A stretch of 64,000 bases of DNA from an uncultured Shewanella sp. (GTDB lineage: Bacteria; Pseudomonadota; Gammaproteobacteria; Enterobacterales; Shewanellaceae), in NCBI GenBank assembly GCA_947503555.1, contig CANNEE010000004.1, forward strand, positions 62,001-126,000, given 5' to 3'. How positions within the stretch are numbered: the stretch's first letter is position 1; each line of letters begins with the position of its first letter. The notes under the pieces were generated by a model. That model was not told the DNA's origin. It saw only the letters and a program-made list of their open reading frames with translations, and did no database searches. Of this stretch, positions 55,230-63,945 are shown piece after piece. Both the position numbers and the translations under genes were made by a program.

Positions 55230-55517
55230 TTGAGTCGATTAAGTTCCCTCATTTTATTGTTATTGACGTTTGTTTTATCGGCTTGTAGTGCTACATATAC
55301 TGAAGCAGATACAGAAGCCTCCCCCCCAACGAAGTTGATTAAGCCTCAACCTTGCCATGCCATGCCTCCGATTCAAGATACAACAAAACTTGAAGCCAGC
55401 TTACGAGCGAGGGGGATCATCACTAGTGATATGGATGAAGAGCAAGCGAAAGCCAAGGTTGCAGAATATATAAGTAAAAGGCGTAAAGCCTATGATGCTT
55501 GTCGTAAAGGAAGTTGA
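55230..55517 (+). CDS. small lipoprotein upstream of the M6 protease
   Basis: About 95 residues. I place the start at TTG (MSRLSSLILLL), because GGAGG lies 6 nt before it; an in-frame ATG at 55200 would give 105 residues. Lipobox LSAC is preceded by a hydrophobic signal. Mature part is short, with two more cysteines (PCHAMP, DACRKGS). It ends 1 nt before the M6 protease start, so it is probably an operon partner. Function unknown. Confidence 0.65.
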   Translation: MSRLSSLILLLLTFVLSACSATYTEADTEASPPTKLIKPQPCHAMPPIQDTTKLEASLRARGIITSDMDEEQAKAKVAEYISKRRKAYDACRKGS

Positions 55518-55518
55518 T

Positions 55519-58371
55519 ATGGATAGAGTGATAAAAAATACTCTCGGAGTGGGATTCGGTTTATGTGTCGCACTTGCAAGCGCAAATGTATTGGCTGAAT
55601 CCCATAGCCACGCGCCAGGTGATGCCGGTGTTGTTAATGAGCAACAGATCCTTTACTGGATGGTGAAGCGAGGTGAGTTAGCCAAGGATGCAACAGAAGC
55701 AGAAAAGCGAGCTGCATTAAAAGGTTACCTTAGCAAAGTGGGCACCGCTAAGGCTAAACCTGCACTATTAGAAGTTCAAGCTGAGAAAGCTAGGCTTGCC
55801 AAATTAGATAATAAGAGCTTATTGCAACGAGTAAGCGCTAAAGCGAGTGATGCAGAAGTAACCAAAACAGTTAAGGTTTTAGGTGTTCTTATCGATTTTC
55901 CTGATCTGCCCTACAACAATAATCGTCTTACTGCGAATGATACTGGCATGTATTACGATGATTATAATGTTGCGCACTATAAAGACCTGCTCTTTTCTAA
56001 AACTGGCTTTGCTGGCCCCCAAGGACAGAATTTAATATCCGGGTATCAATATTTCCAAGAAGCATCGGGCCAAACTTTTTTCTTTGAAGGTGATGTGAAG
56101 GGCTGGTATAGAGCTGCAAATAATGCGGCCTATTATGGTGGAAATGACCCAGAGAGTAATGATAGTGACAAAGCTGTACCTGAATTAGTTAAAGAAGCTG
56201 TGACTCAAGCCGTTGCCGATATGTCGGCGGAAGAACTGGCTAGTTATGATGTCGAAGATCCTTATGATCTTAACAATAATGGTAATTTGAATGAGCCTGA
56301 TGGCATCATAGACCATGTTATGTTGTTCCATTCAAGTATCGGTGAAGAAGCCGGTGGTGGCGTGCTAGGGAATAACGGTGCCGATGCTATCTGGTCCCAT
56401 AGATATTTTGTTGATCAAAATACCAATGGTTACACCATTCCTGGTTCGGGGAAGAAAGTATTTGGCTACACGGTTCAGCCAATTGATGCGGCGGCAGGTG
56501 TCTGCGTACATGAATTTGGTCATGATTTAGGTTTGCCCGATGAATATGACACAGGTCCTGAGAAAGGGGATGGTTCCCCTGTGGGGAATTGGTCGTTAAT
56601 GTCTGGAGGAAGCTGGGTTGGCCGAATTCCTGGTTCGCAGCCTAGTGGATTTAGTCCTTATGCCGCTTCTTATTTGCAAAATAAATATAAAGGAAATTGG
56701 ATTAGCGAACAGGAAGTCAAATTAGAAGATGTCACTAACAATGCCACTGACTTTGTCTTAAAGGCTGCGGTAGATCACAGCGGGGTGAACCAGCTATCTG
56801 TGCCATTGCCTTCAGCTTCGTTGGCATTTAAACAACCTTATCAAGGCAAATATCAGTATTATTCAGGTCAAGGGAATTTGCTCAATCATGCTATGTCCTT
56901 TGATTTAGTGTTGCCTGAGGCTGATGTGTTAATTCTGAAAATGAAAGCACATTGGGATATTGAAGTTGATTACGATTATATGCAGCTGTTGGTAGAGGGC
57001 GTTGCTCTTGCTGGTAATCATACTAAATTAAGTAATCGTGTAAATAATGCTCGTAACATTATTACTGGTAAATCTTCTACTATTCCTGGAGCTGAAGGCG
57101 AAAATAGCTGGGTAGACTTAGAGTATGATCTAAGCGCCTATAAAGGCCGCACAGTTTCCGTCGCGATTAATTATGTAACGGATCAATATGCTGGTGGTTA
57201 TGGTATTGCAATTGATCAGATCCAATTGTTGCAGGCTAGCGAGGTGATTTATAGCGATGATGCGGAAACCGCTGACAAGGCGGCGTTGAATGGCTACATT
57301 AGAACCGATAGCACGCGCCCGGGAGAAAAACGCCGTTATATTGTTCAGTTGAGAAACCATCAAGGTATAGATGCTGGACTTGGGGGGCGTGGCTATGATC
57401 CAGGCGTACTAATTTGGATGGAAGATTTCAATAATTCCGATAATAATGTGTCAGAGCATCCTGGTAAGAACTTGATAGGGGTGATTGATGCAGACCAAAA
57501 CCTTATCGGAACTAGCGGTACAAGTGTTCAAATTAGAGACGCAGCATTCAGCTTAAATGGCCAAAGTGCTTATCCTAATGATACGAATTTGGCTGCAATA
57601 GCTAAGTTTGATGATAGCTTGGACTATAGCGCGCCAGAGAAGCCACAAGCCGGTATGATACTGCCTAAGTTAGGTATCACTATGGAAGTGGTGGAGTTAG
57701 CACCTGATGCGACAAGTGCCACAATACGTATCAACCGTGCTTCTGGTGATAATCCGCCAGAGCCTCAGCCTGATCCTCTGGCAACGACGATTAGTGCAAG
57801 TGTCGAGTTAAATCGCGTAACCTTTAGTGCAAATACGACTGGTGGTGATGCGAGTTACACCTATGCTTGGAGCTTTGGTGATGGGCAGACGAGCGCTGAC
57901 GCTGCTCCAGTCCATACCTATCAAGCAGCAGGCACTTATACTGTTAATCTAACAGTGACAGATGGTGCTGGTGCTCAAGCGTCTGCAAGTACACAGGTGT
58001 CGGTGGTTTTACCTGTGAATGGTGGCTTTACAGTGGCAACTGATGGATTAACTGTGAGCTTTACTAATACAACAAGTGGTGGCTCGGGGCAGTTTACCTA
58101 TAGTTGGAACTTTGGCGACGGTAACTCAAGTTCACTTGCTTCGCCATCACATACCTATGCTCAAGCAGGAACCTATACTGTGGCAATGGTTGCGACTGAT
58201 ACCCAAAACAATCGTTCAACTATCTCGCAGACAGTTACTGTGACGGCGCCGACTACTCCAACAACGCCCACAACACCACCGAGTGGTGACTCAGGTGGAT
58301 CCGGTGGTGGTAGTGTTGGTTGGCTAACCATGTTGATCTTAGCTGGGCTAGGTATCAGAAGAAGATGTTAG
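55519..58371 (+). CDS. secreted M6 metalloprotease with PKD domains and GlyGly-CTERM tail
   Basis: About 950 residues from the ATG of MDRVIKNTLG (AAAGGAAG upstream). Signal peptide, propeptide, M6/immune-inhibitor-A catalytic domain with HEFGHDLGLPDEYD (H331, E332, H335), then a carbohydrate/MAM-like region, two PKD repeats (about 57.78-58.0 and 58.02-58.24 kb; AWSFGDG and SWNFGDG) and a Thr/Pro linker. The C-terminus has a Gly/Ser run, a hydrophobic helix and RRRC, as in rhombosortase-processed type II-secreted proteins. Confidence 0.9.
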   Translation: MDRVIKNTLGVGFGLCVALASANVLAESHSHAPGDAGVVNEQQILYWMVKRGELAKDATEAEKRAALKGYLSKVGTAKAKPALLEVQAEKARLAKLDNKSLLQRVSAKASDAEVTKTVKVLGVLIDFPDLPYNNNRLTANDTGMYYDDYNVAHYKDLLFSKTGFAGPQGQNLISGYQYFQEASGQTFFFEGDVKGWYRAANNAAYYGGNDPESNDSDKAVPELVKEAVTQAVADMSAEELASYDVEDPYDLNNNGNLNEPDGIIDHVMLFHSSIGEEAGGGVLGNNGADAIWSHRYFVDQNTNGYTIPGSGKKVFGYTVQPIDAAAGVCVHEFGHDLGLPDEYDTGPEKGDGSPVGNWSLMSGGSWVGRIPGSQPSGFSPYAASYLQNKYKGNWISEQEVKLEDVTNNATDFVLKAAVDHSGVNQLSVPLPSASLAFKQPYQGKYQYYSGQGNLLNHAMSFDLVLPEADVLILKMKAHWDIEVDYDYMQLLVEGVALAGNHTKLSNRVNNARNIITGKSSTIPGAEGENSWVDLEYDLSAYKGRTVSVAINYVTDQYAGGYGIAIDQIQLLQASEVIYSDDAETADKAALNGYIRTDSTRPGEKRRYIVQLRNHQGIDAGLGGRGYDPGVLIWMEDFNNSDNNVSEHPGKNLIGVIDADQNLIGTSGTSVQIRDAAFSLNGQSAYPNDTNLAAIAKFDDSLDYSAPEKPQAGMILPKLGITMEVVELAPDATSATIRINRASGDNPPEPQPDPLATTISASVELNRVTFSANTTGGDASYTYAWSFGDGQTSADAAPVHTYQAAGTYTVNLTVTDGAGAQASASTQVSVVLPVNGGFTVATDGLTVSFTNTTSGGSGQFTYSWNFGDGNSSSLASPSHTYAQAGTYTVAMVATDTQNNRSTISQTVTVTAPTTPTTPTTPPSGDSGGSGGGSVGWLTMLILAGLGIRRRC

Positions 58372-58395
58372 ATTAGAATGATCTACCTCTTTGTC

Positions 58396-58424
58396 AAAAA
58401 ACGCCTCATTATGAGGCGTTTTTT
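58396..58424. terminator. bidirectional terminator, M6 protease / ubiC
   Basis: AAAAAACGCCTCAT and ATGAGGCGTTTTTT, a long perfect stem with A and T runs on both sides, reaching the last base of the ubiC stop. Confidence 0.93.
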
Positions 58425-59001
58425 AATGAGGGGTGAGAGATAATTGAGCGATATGCTGTTGAGCCTGAGGTAAAAAGCTTTCAATAACGAGCATTTGTTG
58501 ATTTTGAAATCTGAACTGACGTCGACGGCCCCATAATGACTCTTTAGTGCCTTGGTCGAGTTCTTTCGCAAGTTGCATTAAGCGGGTGTGCTGGCTGAAT
58601 TGAGCCAATTCAATCTTTCCTTGTTGGAACTCGTTATTGCTATAGAGCAGCTCACCTAATGACCTGGTTCCTAGGTTAATAAATTCTTTCTTTTTATAGC
58701 TGAAAAGGCTGGAAGGGATCAGTGTTCTGGCAAAAACCCAAGGTACGCCGTCTACACACAGTAAGACTTCTCTGACCCAGACTTGTTCCTGCTCAGGGTA
58801 CTCCCCCTCTAAAGGAGCAAGTAAGTCTTCTCCAAGTACCTTTACTTCAAATCGTTCGCCGCAGCCCTTAAGTCTTTTTGTTAGACTACCATTAGCCAGT
58901 AGCCACTCTTTTAGTGGTGAAGCTGGCAGTTGTGGAATTTTGTCTGGTGAAAACCATGAAATTGATTCACCATAAGGAAAGCTTAAGCTGGTCAGATTCA
59001 T
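58423..59001 (-). CDS. ubiC: chorismate lyase
   Basis: Cytoplasmic conversion of chorismate to 4-hydroxybenzoate and pyruvate, the first step of ubiquinone synthesis. 192 residues; conserved [23 protein letters not shown] and [11 protein letters not shown]. UbiA is not adjacent, unlike in E. coli. No ribosome site of note is visible. Confidence 0.92.
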   Translation of the reverse strand: MNLTSLSFPYGESISWFSPDKIPQLPASPLKEWLLANGSLTKRLKGCGERFEVKVLGEDLLAPLEGEYPEQEQVWVREVLLCVDGVPWVFARTLIPSSLFSYKKKEFINLGTRSLGELLYSNNEFQQGKIELAQFSQHTRLMQLAKELDQGTKESLWGRRRQFRFQNQQMLVIESFLPQAQQHIAQLSLTPH

Positions 59002-59114
59002 CGATTACTCGGTACAATACAGATAAACGAAGGCAGTTTAGCATGTTTGCGGGTCTACCAGATAGCATCTTGGTTATCTAGGGTGAAGCCAAACGACTAC
59101 TAAGGGTGAGTATT

Positions 59115-59519
59115 ATGATTAAAAAACTAGTCGCGATGCTTTTTATTGTAATGGCGTCAATGACCAATGTGTACGCTGAAGATGAAGAGCAACTAGAGGA
59201 ATACGCCTATTATGGTTTTGAGCCAGATATAGTCACTAACTATATCTCTAATCGTAAGAAGCTCGGCTTTGTGCGTTTAAGTGTCGAATTAATGGTTAAA
59301 GACCCCGATGAGCTGCTGAAATTGGAACATCATGACCCGTTATTAAGGGCGGCGATTGTAGAAATCTTAGGAAATCAAACCGAAGAGAAGGTCAAGTCAC
59401 TCACCGGACGTGAAGAGATCCGTCGTGAAGTCTACGATACCCTAAATCGTTTATTAGAAAGAGAAACGGGCAAACCCTTTGTTGTTAATCTGCTATTTAC
59501 CAAATACCTTTACGATTAA
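59115..59519 (+). CDS. FliL-like protein
   Basis: About 134 residues from the ATG of MIKKLVAML (AAGG at 9-nt spacing); a GTG three codons upstream is an alternative. Signal peptide or N-terminal anchor (5-22), then a FliL domain (FEPDIVTNYISNRKKLGFVRLSVELMVKDPDELLKLEHHDPLLRAAIVEILGNQTEEKVKSLTGREEIRREVYDTLN). FliL normally sits beside the stator in flagellar operons; here no flagellar genes are near, so it is an isolated paralogue. Confidence 0.85.
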   Translation: MIKKLVAMLFIVMASMTNVYAEDEEQLEEYAYYGFEPDIVTNYISNRKKLGFVRLSVELMVKDPDELLKLEHHDPLLRAAIVEILGNQTEEKVKSLTGREEIRREVYDTLNRLLERETGKPFVVNLLFTKYLYD

Positions 59520-59531
59520 TTTTCTTTATAA

Positions 59532-59561
59532 GCCAAGGTGACGCTAAAGTGCCTTGGCTTT
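59532..59561 (+). terminator. terminator of the FliL-like gene
   Basis: GCCAAGG (59532-59538) and CCTTGGC (59552-59558), 13-nt loop, followed by TTTG. Confidence 0.6.
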
Positions 59562-59573
59562 GCTGTGAGTCAA

Positions 59574-60644
59574 ATGAAAAAACCATCCGTTACCTCTTCT
59601 AAGTCGAAACATAGCTCTCGTCATATAGATAAACCAAATGCGAATAGGGCAAAGCAGAATAAGCCGAGCGGGCAAAAAACGGCTCAAAAGGGTAAGGGAT
59701 TGCATCCAAGAAACCGTCACAAAGCAGGGTATGACTTTCCAATACTGACAGCGAACTGCCCTAAACTTAAACCGCTAGTATCTAAAAATGCCTATGGTAA
59801 TTTATCGATCGATTTTGCAGACCCACAGGCGGTCAAATTGCTAAATGCCGCGCTGCTTAGCCATGACTATCAGATTGTGGATTGGGATATTCCCCAAGGC
59901 TTTCTTTGCCCACCAGTGCCAGGTAGAGTCGACTACTTACACTATCTTGCAGATCTATTAGCAAGTAATACTGGTAAAGTGCCAAAGGGAGCCAAAGTAC
60001 GAGTGTTAGATATAGGTACAGGCGCTAACGGCATATATCCTCTATTGGGCAGTAGTGAATATGGTTGGCAGTTTGTTGCCAGTGATATCGACCCTGATTC
60101 TCTTGCTAACCTTGCTAAGGTACTTTCTCACAATCCTAAACAGCAGCAGTTAATTGAACTCAGGCAGCAAGGACTGGCTAAACACATCTTCACAGGTATT
60201 ATTTCAAAGGGTGAAAGCTTTGACTTAACCATGTGTAACCCCCCTTTTCATGCTTCTTTAGCGGAAGCTTTGCAAGGTAATCAAAAAAAGGTAACGAACC
60301 TTGCTGCCAATCAAGCTAAGCGTTCAGGTAAACAGCTGCAAAGCGTGACCACCAAGCTTAACTTTGGTGGCCAGAAAGCCGAACTTTGGTGTGATGGTGG
60401 AGAAAAGCGGTTTTTACAAACCATGATAGTCGAGAGTAAAGATTTTGCCCATCAATGCTTGTGGTTTACTAGCCTAATTTCTAAGAAAGAAAACCTTAAG
60501 CCTTGCCTCAACTGGTTAAAGCAAGTTAAGGCTGAGCAAGTCAAAGTAATAGAAATGGCCCAAGGGAATAAGAAGACTCGAGTACTCGCTTGGAGCTACT
60601 TAAATGAGCAACAAAGAGAGCTATGGCAAAAGTATCGTAATTAA
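59574..60644 (+). CDS. rlmF: 23S rRNA (adenine-1618-N6)-methyltransferase
   Basis: 356 residues from the ATG of MKKPSVTSSK; a GTG 12 codons earlier overlaps the preceding terminator. A basic N-terminal tail (to about 55), then LHPRNRHKAGYDFPILT, the SAM-binding LDIGTGANGIYPLLG, and the catalytic NPPF (N222-F225). Methylates A1618 of 23S rRNA. The long basic tail likely binds rRNA. Confidence 0.95.
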   Translation: MKKPSVTSSKSKHSSRHIDKPNANRAKQNKPSGQKTAQKGKGLHPRNRHKAGYDFPILTANCPKLKPLVSKNAYGNLSIDFADPQAVKLLNAALLSHDYQIVDWDIPQGFLCPPVPGRVDYLHYLADLLASNTGKVPKGAKVRVLDIGTGANGIYPLLGSSEYGWQFVASDIDPDSLANLAKVLSHNPKQQQLIELRQQGLAKHIFTGIISKGESFDLTMCNPPFHASLAEALQGNQKKVTNLAANQAKRSGKQLQSVTTKLNFGGQKAELWCDGGEKRFLQTMIVESKDFAHQCLWFTSLISKKENLKPCLNWLKQVKAEQVKVIEMAQGNKKTRVLAWSYLNEQQRELWQKYRN

Positions 60645-60662
60645 TCCAGCGGTTTATGGGCG

Positions 60663-61568
60663 TTAGTTTGGACTCCAAACAAGCTGTCCGCAGGACTCTA
60701 GGTTATAGCCACCTAACATGTTAGCCATTTCTTGGCACTGGGTACTACTGAGTAGCTTAAATAACGCTTGAACCTGACGTCGAAAATAGATGCTTTGTGG
60801 CATGACAAAGTCAAAGGACTCTGTTGTTAGAGGGACAAAGCCTAAGCCACTTTCTTTAGCGACAGATAGGCAGCCAAAGCCGATATCTGCATCACCGCGG
60901 GAGATGTAACCCGCGAGCTCACGTTCACTATAGGCAGTGACTACTGTGTTTAACTGTTCAAGCTGGCAGGTTTGCTTAGTAAGCCAATGCTCAAGTTGCT
61001 GTTGGCTGCCTGCACCAGGTTGACGTTGTACCCAGCGCCAAGGAAGCAAAGGTAGCTTATCCTCTTCTTGGCAGCGGCTTAGCATGTCAGGTCTGACGAT
61101 GAGCCCCTGTTGGCGTGAGTAGCCATGGACCAGAATCCATTGTTGATGGTTGTTATAACCTTTGATCAGTGCTGGGTGGCGAGTATTACGCTCTTCAATA
61201 TTGCCCCAGTGGACAGTACAGATATCGGCGTAACCTTTAGAGAGCAGTTCAAGACCCAGCCTAGAGCCTGTGGCGCTATAGCTAATTAGCTCCTGACTTC
61301 CTACTTGAGACATAAGCCTTGCCACAAGCATAGAGAGTAGCGGGTCATCACTGCCTGTGATCAATAATCTATCGGACAAAATGCCGCTATGGCATGAATC
61401 CATTATCCATCTATCGATTAGAATCTTTGGAAATAGCCATTTACCTGTAACCTTAGTCGCAGGTAACACTCTATCGTTGGCTAGGGCATAGACCTTCTTT
61501 TCATTGAGATCTAAATACTCAGCGACTTGTTTAGCGCTGAAGTAGACGATGTCACTCGCTTGGGTCAT
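60663..61568 (-). CDS. HTH plus periplasmic-binding-like regulator of the fdh region
   Basis: 301 residues: N-terminal excisionase-type HTH (FSAKQVAEYLDLNEKKVYALANDRVLPATKVTGKWLFP) and a C-terminal ligand-binding domain of PBP type (SYSATGSRLGLELLSKGYADICTVHW), like molybdate- or substrate-responsive regulators. It is 9 nt from fdhD on the same strand and so probably controls formate dehydrogenase genes. The ligand may be molybdate or tungstate, which is inference. AGAGAGAC precedes the ATG. Confidence 0.7.
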   Translation of the reverse strand: MTQASDIVYFSAKQVAEYLDLNEKKVYALANDRVLPATKVTGKWLFPKILIDRWIMDSCHSGILSDRLLITGSDDPLLSMLVARLMSQVGSQELISYSATGSRLGLELLSKGYADICTVHWGNIEERNTRHPALIKGYNNHQQWILVHGYSRQQGLIVRPDMLSRCQEEDKLPLLPWRWVQRQPGAGSQQQLEHWLTKQTCQLEQLNTVVTAYSERELAGYISRGDADIGFGCLSVAKESGLGFVPLTTESFDFVMPQSIYFRRQVQALFKLLSSTQCQEMANMLGGYNLESCGQLVWSPN

Positions 61569-61577
61569 TTTGTCTCT

Positions 61578-62474
61578 CTATTGTTGTGCTGGTCTAATTG
61601 CAGTTTTTGCTGGCACATCAAATTCTAGGTTCTCAGCGCCGTGATAGACTAAAAAGTGGCGTCCTTTTGCTCTAGCTATAATAGTGATGCCTAGCTTTTG
61701 TGCGAGCTCTAAACCCATTTGTGTGACACCACTGCGTGACAACAGCACAGGTATCCCCATCTTGGCCACTTTAATCACCATTTCTGAGGTGAGGCGACCT
61801 GTGGTATAGAAGATTTTATTGTGGCCAGAGCTTTGATCTAACCACATTTCTCCTGCTAGGGTATCGACGGCATTATGCCTGCCAACATCTTCAACAAAAG
61901 AGAGTATCTGCTCTTGTTCACAGAGCCCGCAGCCATGAACGGCGCCTGCATTTTTATAAGTCTCGTTATAGGCACTAATGTTTTTCAAAAGAGCATATAA
62001 AGTGCTTTGCTTTAAACTTGGTGAAGCCAACTTGATATCATCTAGCCCTTGCATAAAACCACCAAAAACAGTGCCTTGCCCACAACCTGTCGTCACTGTC
62101 TTCTCAGCAAGTTGGGAGTCTAAATCTTCGATGGTTTCTTGGGTAACAATGGCGGCCGAGTTAACTTCCCAGTCGACAATGACTGACTCAAGCTTGTCTA
62201 CGTCGCTGATAAAGCCTTGATTTTTTAGGTAACCTAGAGCCAGTGACTCTGCTCGTGCGCCCAGTGTCATCAAAGTTACTATGGGACGCCAATTCAAATA
62301 AAGGGTCAATGGCCGTTCACAGGCGATAGACTTCTCTATCACTTCACCAAGCTCATTGACCGCTGTCACACCTATGGTCAATGGCACTTGGGTTTTAGTC
62401 TTTATCAGGCTGATTTTGTTTTTATCTAATGTCATTGGCTCAGTAATTCTGTCGATAAGGGCGGTATTCAGCAT
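61578..62474 (-). CDS. fdhD: formate dehydrogenase accessory sulfurtransferase FdhD
   Basis: Transfers sulfur from IscS to the molybdenum cofactor so that formate dehydrogenase becomes active. 298 residues. The active loop reads TVTTGCGQGTVFGG: C131 is present and the second position of the usual CxxC is Gly134. A second CGLC lies at C182-C185. The DVGRHNAVDTLAG segment is the family signature. Diverges from the DUF3305 gene; the regulator follows. Confidence 0.93.
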   Translation of the reverse strand: MLNTALIDRITEPMTLDKNKISLIKTKTQVPLTIGVTAVNELGEVIEKSIACERPLTLYLNWRPIVTLMTLGARAESLALGYLKNQGFISDVDKLESVIVDWEVNSAAIVTQETIEDLDSQLAEKTVTTGCGQGTVFGGFMQGLDDIKLASPSLKQSTLYALLKNISAYNETYKNAGAVHGCGLCEQEQILSFVEDVGRHNAVDTLAGEMWLDQSSGHNKIFYTTGRLTSEMVIKVAKMGIPVLLSRSGVTQMGLELAQKLGITIIARAKGRHFLVYHGAENLEFDVPAKTAIRPAQQ

Positions 62475-62554
62475 AGCAAGTTTTGTTCCCTAAGGTGCTT
62501 TGGTCACTTAAATGCGTGATCTATCCCAATTTTGTGATCTTGGTTCGGCTTATC

Positions 62555-62597
62555 TGTCCTATTCTTGGTTGCGACTCGGACAAAATGTCCTAGTCTT
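62555..62597. repeat. direct repeats upstream of the fdh operon
   Basis: TGTCCTATTCTT (62555-62566) and TGTCCTAGTCTT (62586-62597), 11 of 12 identical, 31 nt apart (about three helical turns). The second shares a GGACA-AAA-TGTCC inverted repeat (62578-62590). About 50-90 nt upstream of a sigma-54 promoter, the position of an activator's binding sites. Confidence 0.5.
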
Positions 62598-62644
62598 AAG
62601 CTTGATTTGATGATCTAGTTCAAAATTATTTGCTAAAACTCGGT

Positions 62645-62660
62645 TGGCATTAAATTTGCT
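62645..62660 (+). promoter_or_regulatory. sigma-54-type promoter of the DUF3305/DUF3306 operon
   Basis: TGGCATTAAATTTGCT: a -24 GG and a -12 GC separated by exactly 10 nt, close to the consensus TGGCAC-N5-TTGC. About 75 nt before the DUF3305 ATG. It would need an enhancer-binding activator. Confidence 0.6.
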
Positions 62661-62735
62661 GTTAAGGGATATGAGTAGCCGTCACCTGAGTAAAGTCGTT
62701 AATACACGCTTTATATCAGCTTGCTTGGAGGCAAG

Positions 62736-63206
62736 ATGCAACATAGTGAAAGTCAATGGCCCATGTACGCGTCGTTAAAGCGTATTGAGAAACAGGTTGG
62801 GCGTTGGACAGCTGTCGATTGGGAGCTAGATCAACTACTTCCTGCAACCCATCAGGCCCCAGAAGGCGCCAGCTTGGTTCTGTTAGAGCTGCATAAAGAT
62901 GAGCGTGGCAGTTATCGCATTAATTTAGATATGGAGAACACCATGCTCTATCTAGTGTGTGACGAGCTAGAAGATGAAACCTGGGTGCCTAAATTATTAT
63001 CAGCGGATCAAAATGTCGCAGCAGGCTGCTTAGAAGCAGATACTCCGGTGATCAGTATTCCTATGCCAGAAGCTATTGCCTGTTGGATAGAGTCTTATAT
63101 CACTCGTCATGGCGAAGTCGAAATATCTGCTAAACGTCGTAAACATGTGAATCGTCGTAAAGATGAAGGGCCTAGCAGTAGCCAATTTGTAGGGCGGACC
63201 AACTAA
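62736..63206 (+). CDS. DUF3305 protein of the formate dehydrogenase cluster
   Basis: About 156 residues from the ATG of MQHSESQWPMYASLKRIEKQVGRWTAVDW (GGAGGCAAG upstream); an in-frame start five codons earlier is weaker. The family is found only in Fdh gene clusters, function unknown, probably cytoplasmic maturation. Its TAA overlaps the DUF3306 ATG (TAATG). Confidence 0.85.
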   Translation: MQHSESQWPMYASLKRIEKQVGRWTAVDWELDQLLPATHQAPEGASLVLLELHKDERGSYRINLDMENTMLYLVCDELEDETWVPKLLSADQNVAAGCLEADTPVISIPMPEAIACWIESYITRHGEVEISAKRRKHVNRRKDEGPSSSQFVGRTN

Positions 63207-63793
63207 TGAGCGACGCTAAGTTGGGACTATTTGCTCGCTGGAGCCAGAGACGCCAGCAAGTTGAAGAGGCAAATGAGCAGGAGCTCGCGAAAGAGGAAGA
63301 GTTAGCTTTAACTGAGGTTAGCCCTGTTGAAGATGAAGAAGTTGGTGAAGCTTCGATAGAGCAAGAAATGCCTCTTTTAACTTCAGAAGATTTACCCGAC
63401 CCAGACAAGATTGAGGTGGGTGGTAGCTTTGCCGAATTTATGGGAAATAATGTCGACCCTCAGGCGAAAACCGACGCTTTACGAGCATTATGGAAACAGC
63501 CGCACTTTAACGAGCTAGATGGTCTAGTGGAGTATGGTTTGGATTACAGCAATCAGCCTAAGCTCAGTCCTCAAGTCTCTGCTGAATTAGCTCAAAAGGT
63601 ATTTCGCCACATTCTTAATGATGAAGAAGAGCAAGAATCACAGGAGCTCGCTGAAAGTGGTGCGGTTTCGAATGAGTTAGAAACCCCTGCGGATGAGATC
63701 CCGAAATTAGCTGAGAATGCTGGTGATGTCACTCTGGACAATTTGGCGAGTGTGACTGAGGCGGTGTCCCAAAATGAACCAGAGCAGGTCTAA
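63206..63793 (+). CDS. DUF3306 protein of the formate dehydrogenase cluster
   Basis: 195 residues. The conserved part is KLGLFARWSQRRQQVEE at the start and GGSFAEFMGNNVDPQAKTDALRALWKQPHFNELDGLVEYGLDYS in the middle; the rest is acidic and low in complexity (E/A-rich at 21-52 and after 120). Coupled to DUF3305. Partners in the Fdh cluster would lie to the right of the window. Confidence 0.85.
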   Translation: MSDAKLGLFARWSQRRQQVEEANEQELAKEEELALTEVSPVEDEEVGEASIEQEMPLLTSEDLPDPDKIEVGGSFAEFMGNNVDPQAKTDALRALWKQPHFNELDGLVEYGLDYSNQPKLSPQVSAELAQKVFRHILNDEEEQESQELAESGAVSNELETPADEIPKLAENAGDVTLDNLASVTEAVSQNEPEQV

Positions 63794-63945
63794 TGTTCGA
63801 CTCGAGATGGTGTTTAGAGTCATTTTTAAGGTGTTTAAAGTCCATATTTTTGGTACGTGAATTGCCTGTATTAGGCTGAAATTGATAGTTGTAATGAGCT
63901 TAGTTGGCATAACTAGCTGAAAGAATTAAAGAGATTAAATAAGAG

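Noticed and set aside
63794-63945. Repeats GTGTTTAGAGTC and GTGTTTAAAGTC after DUF3306
   Set aside because: Two short, imperfect copies only; too weak to call an element.
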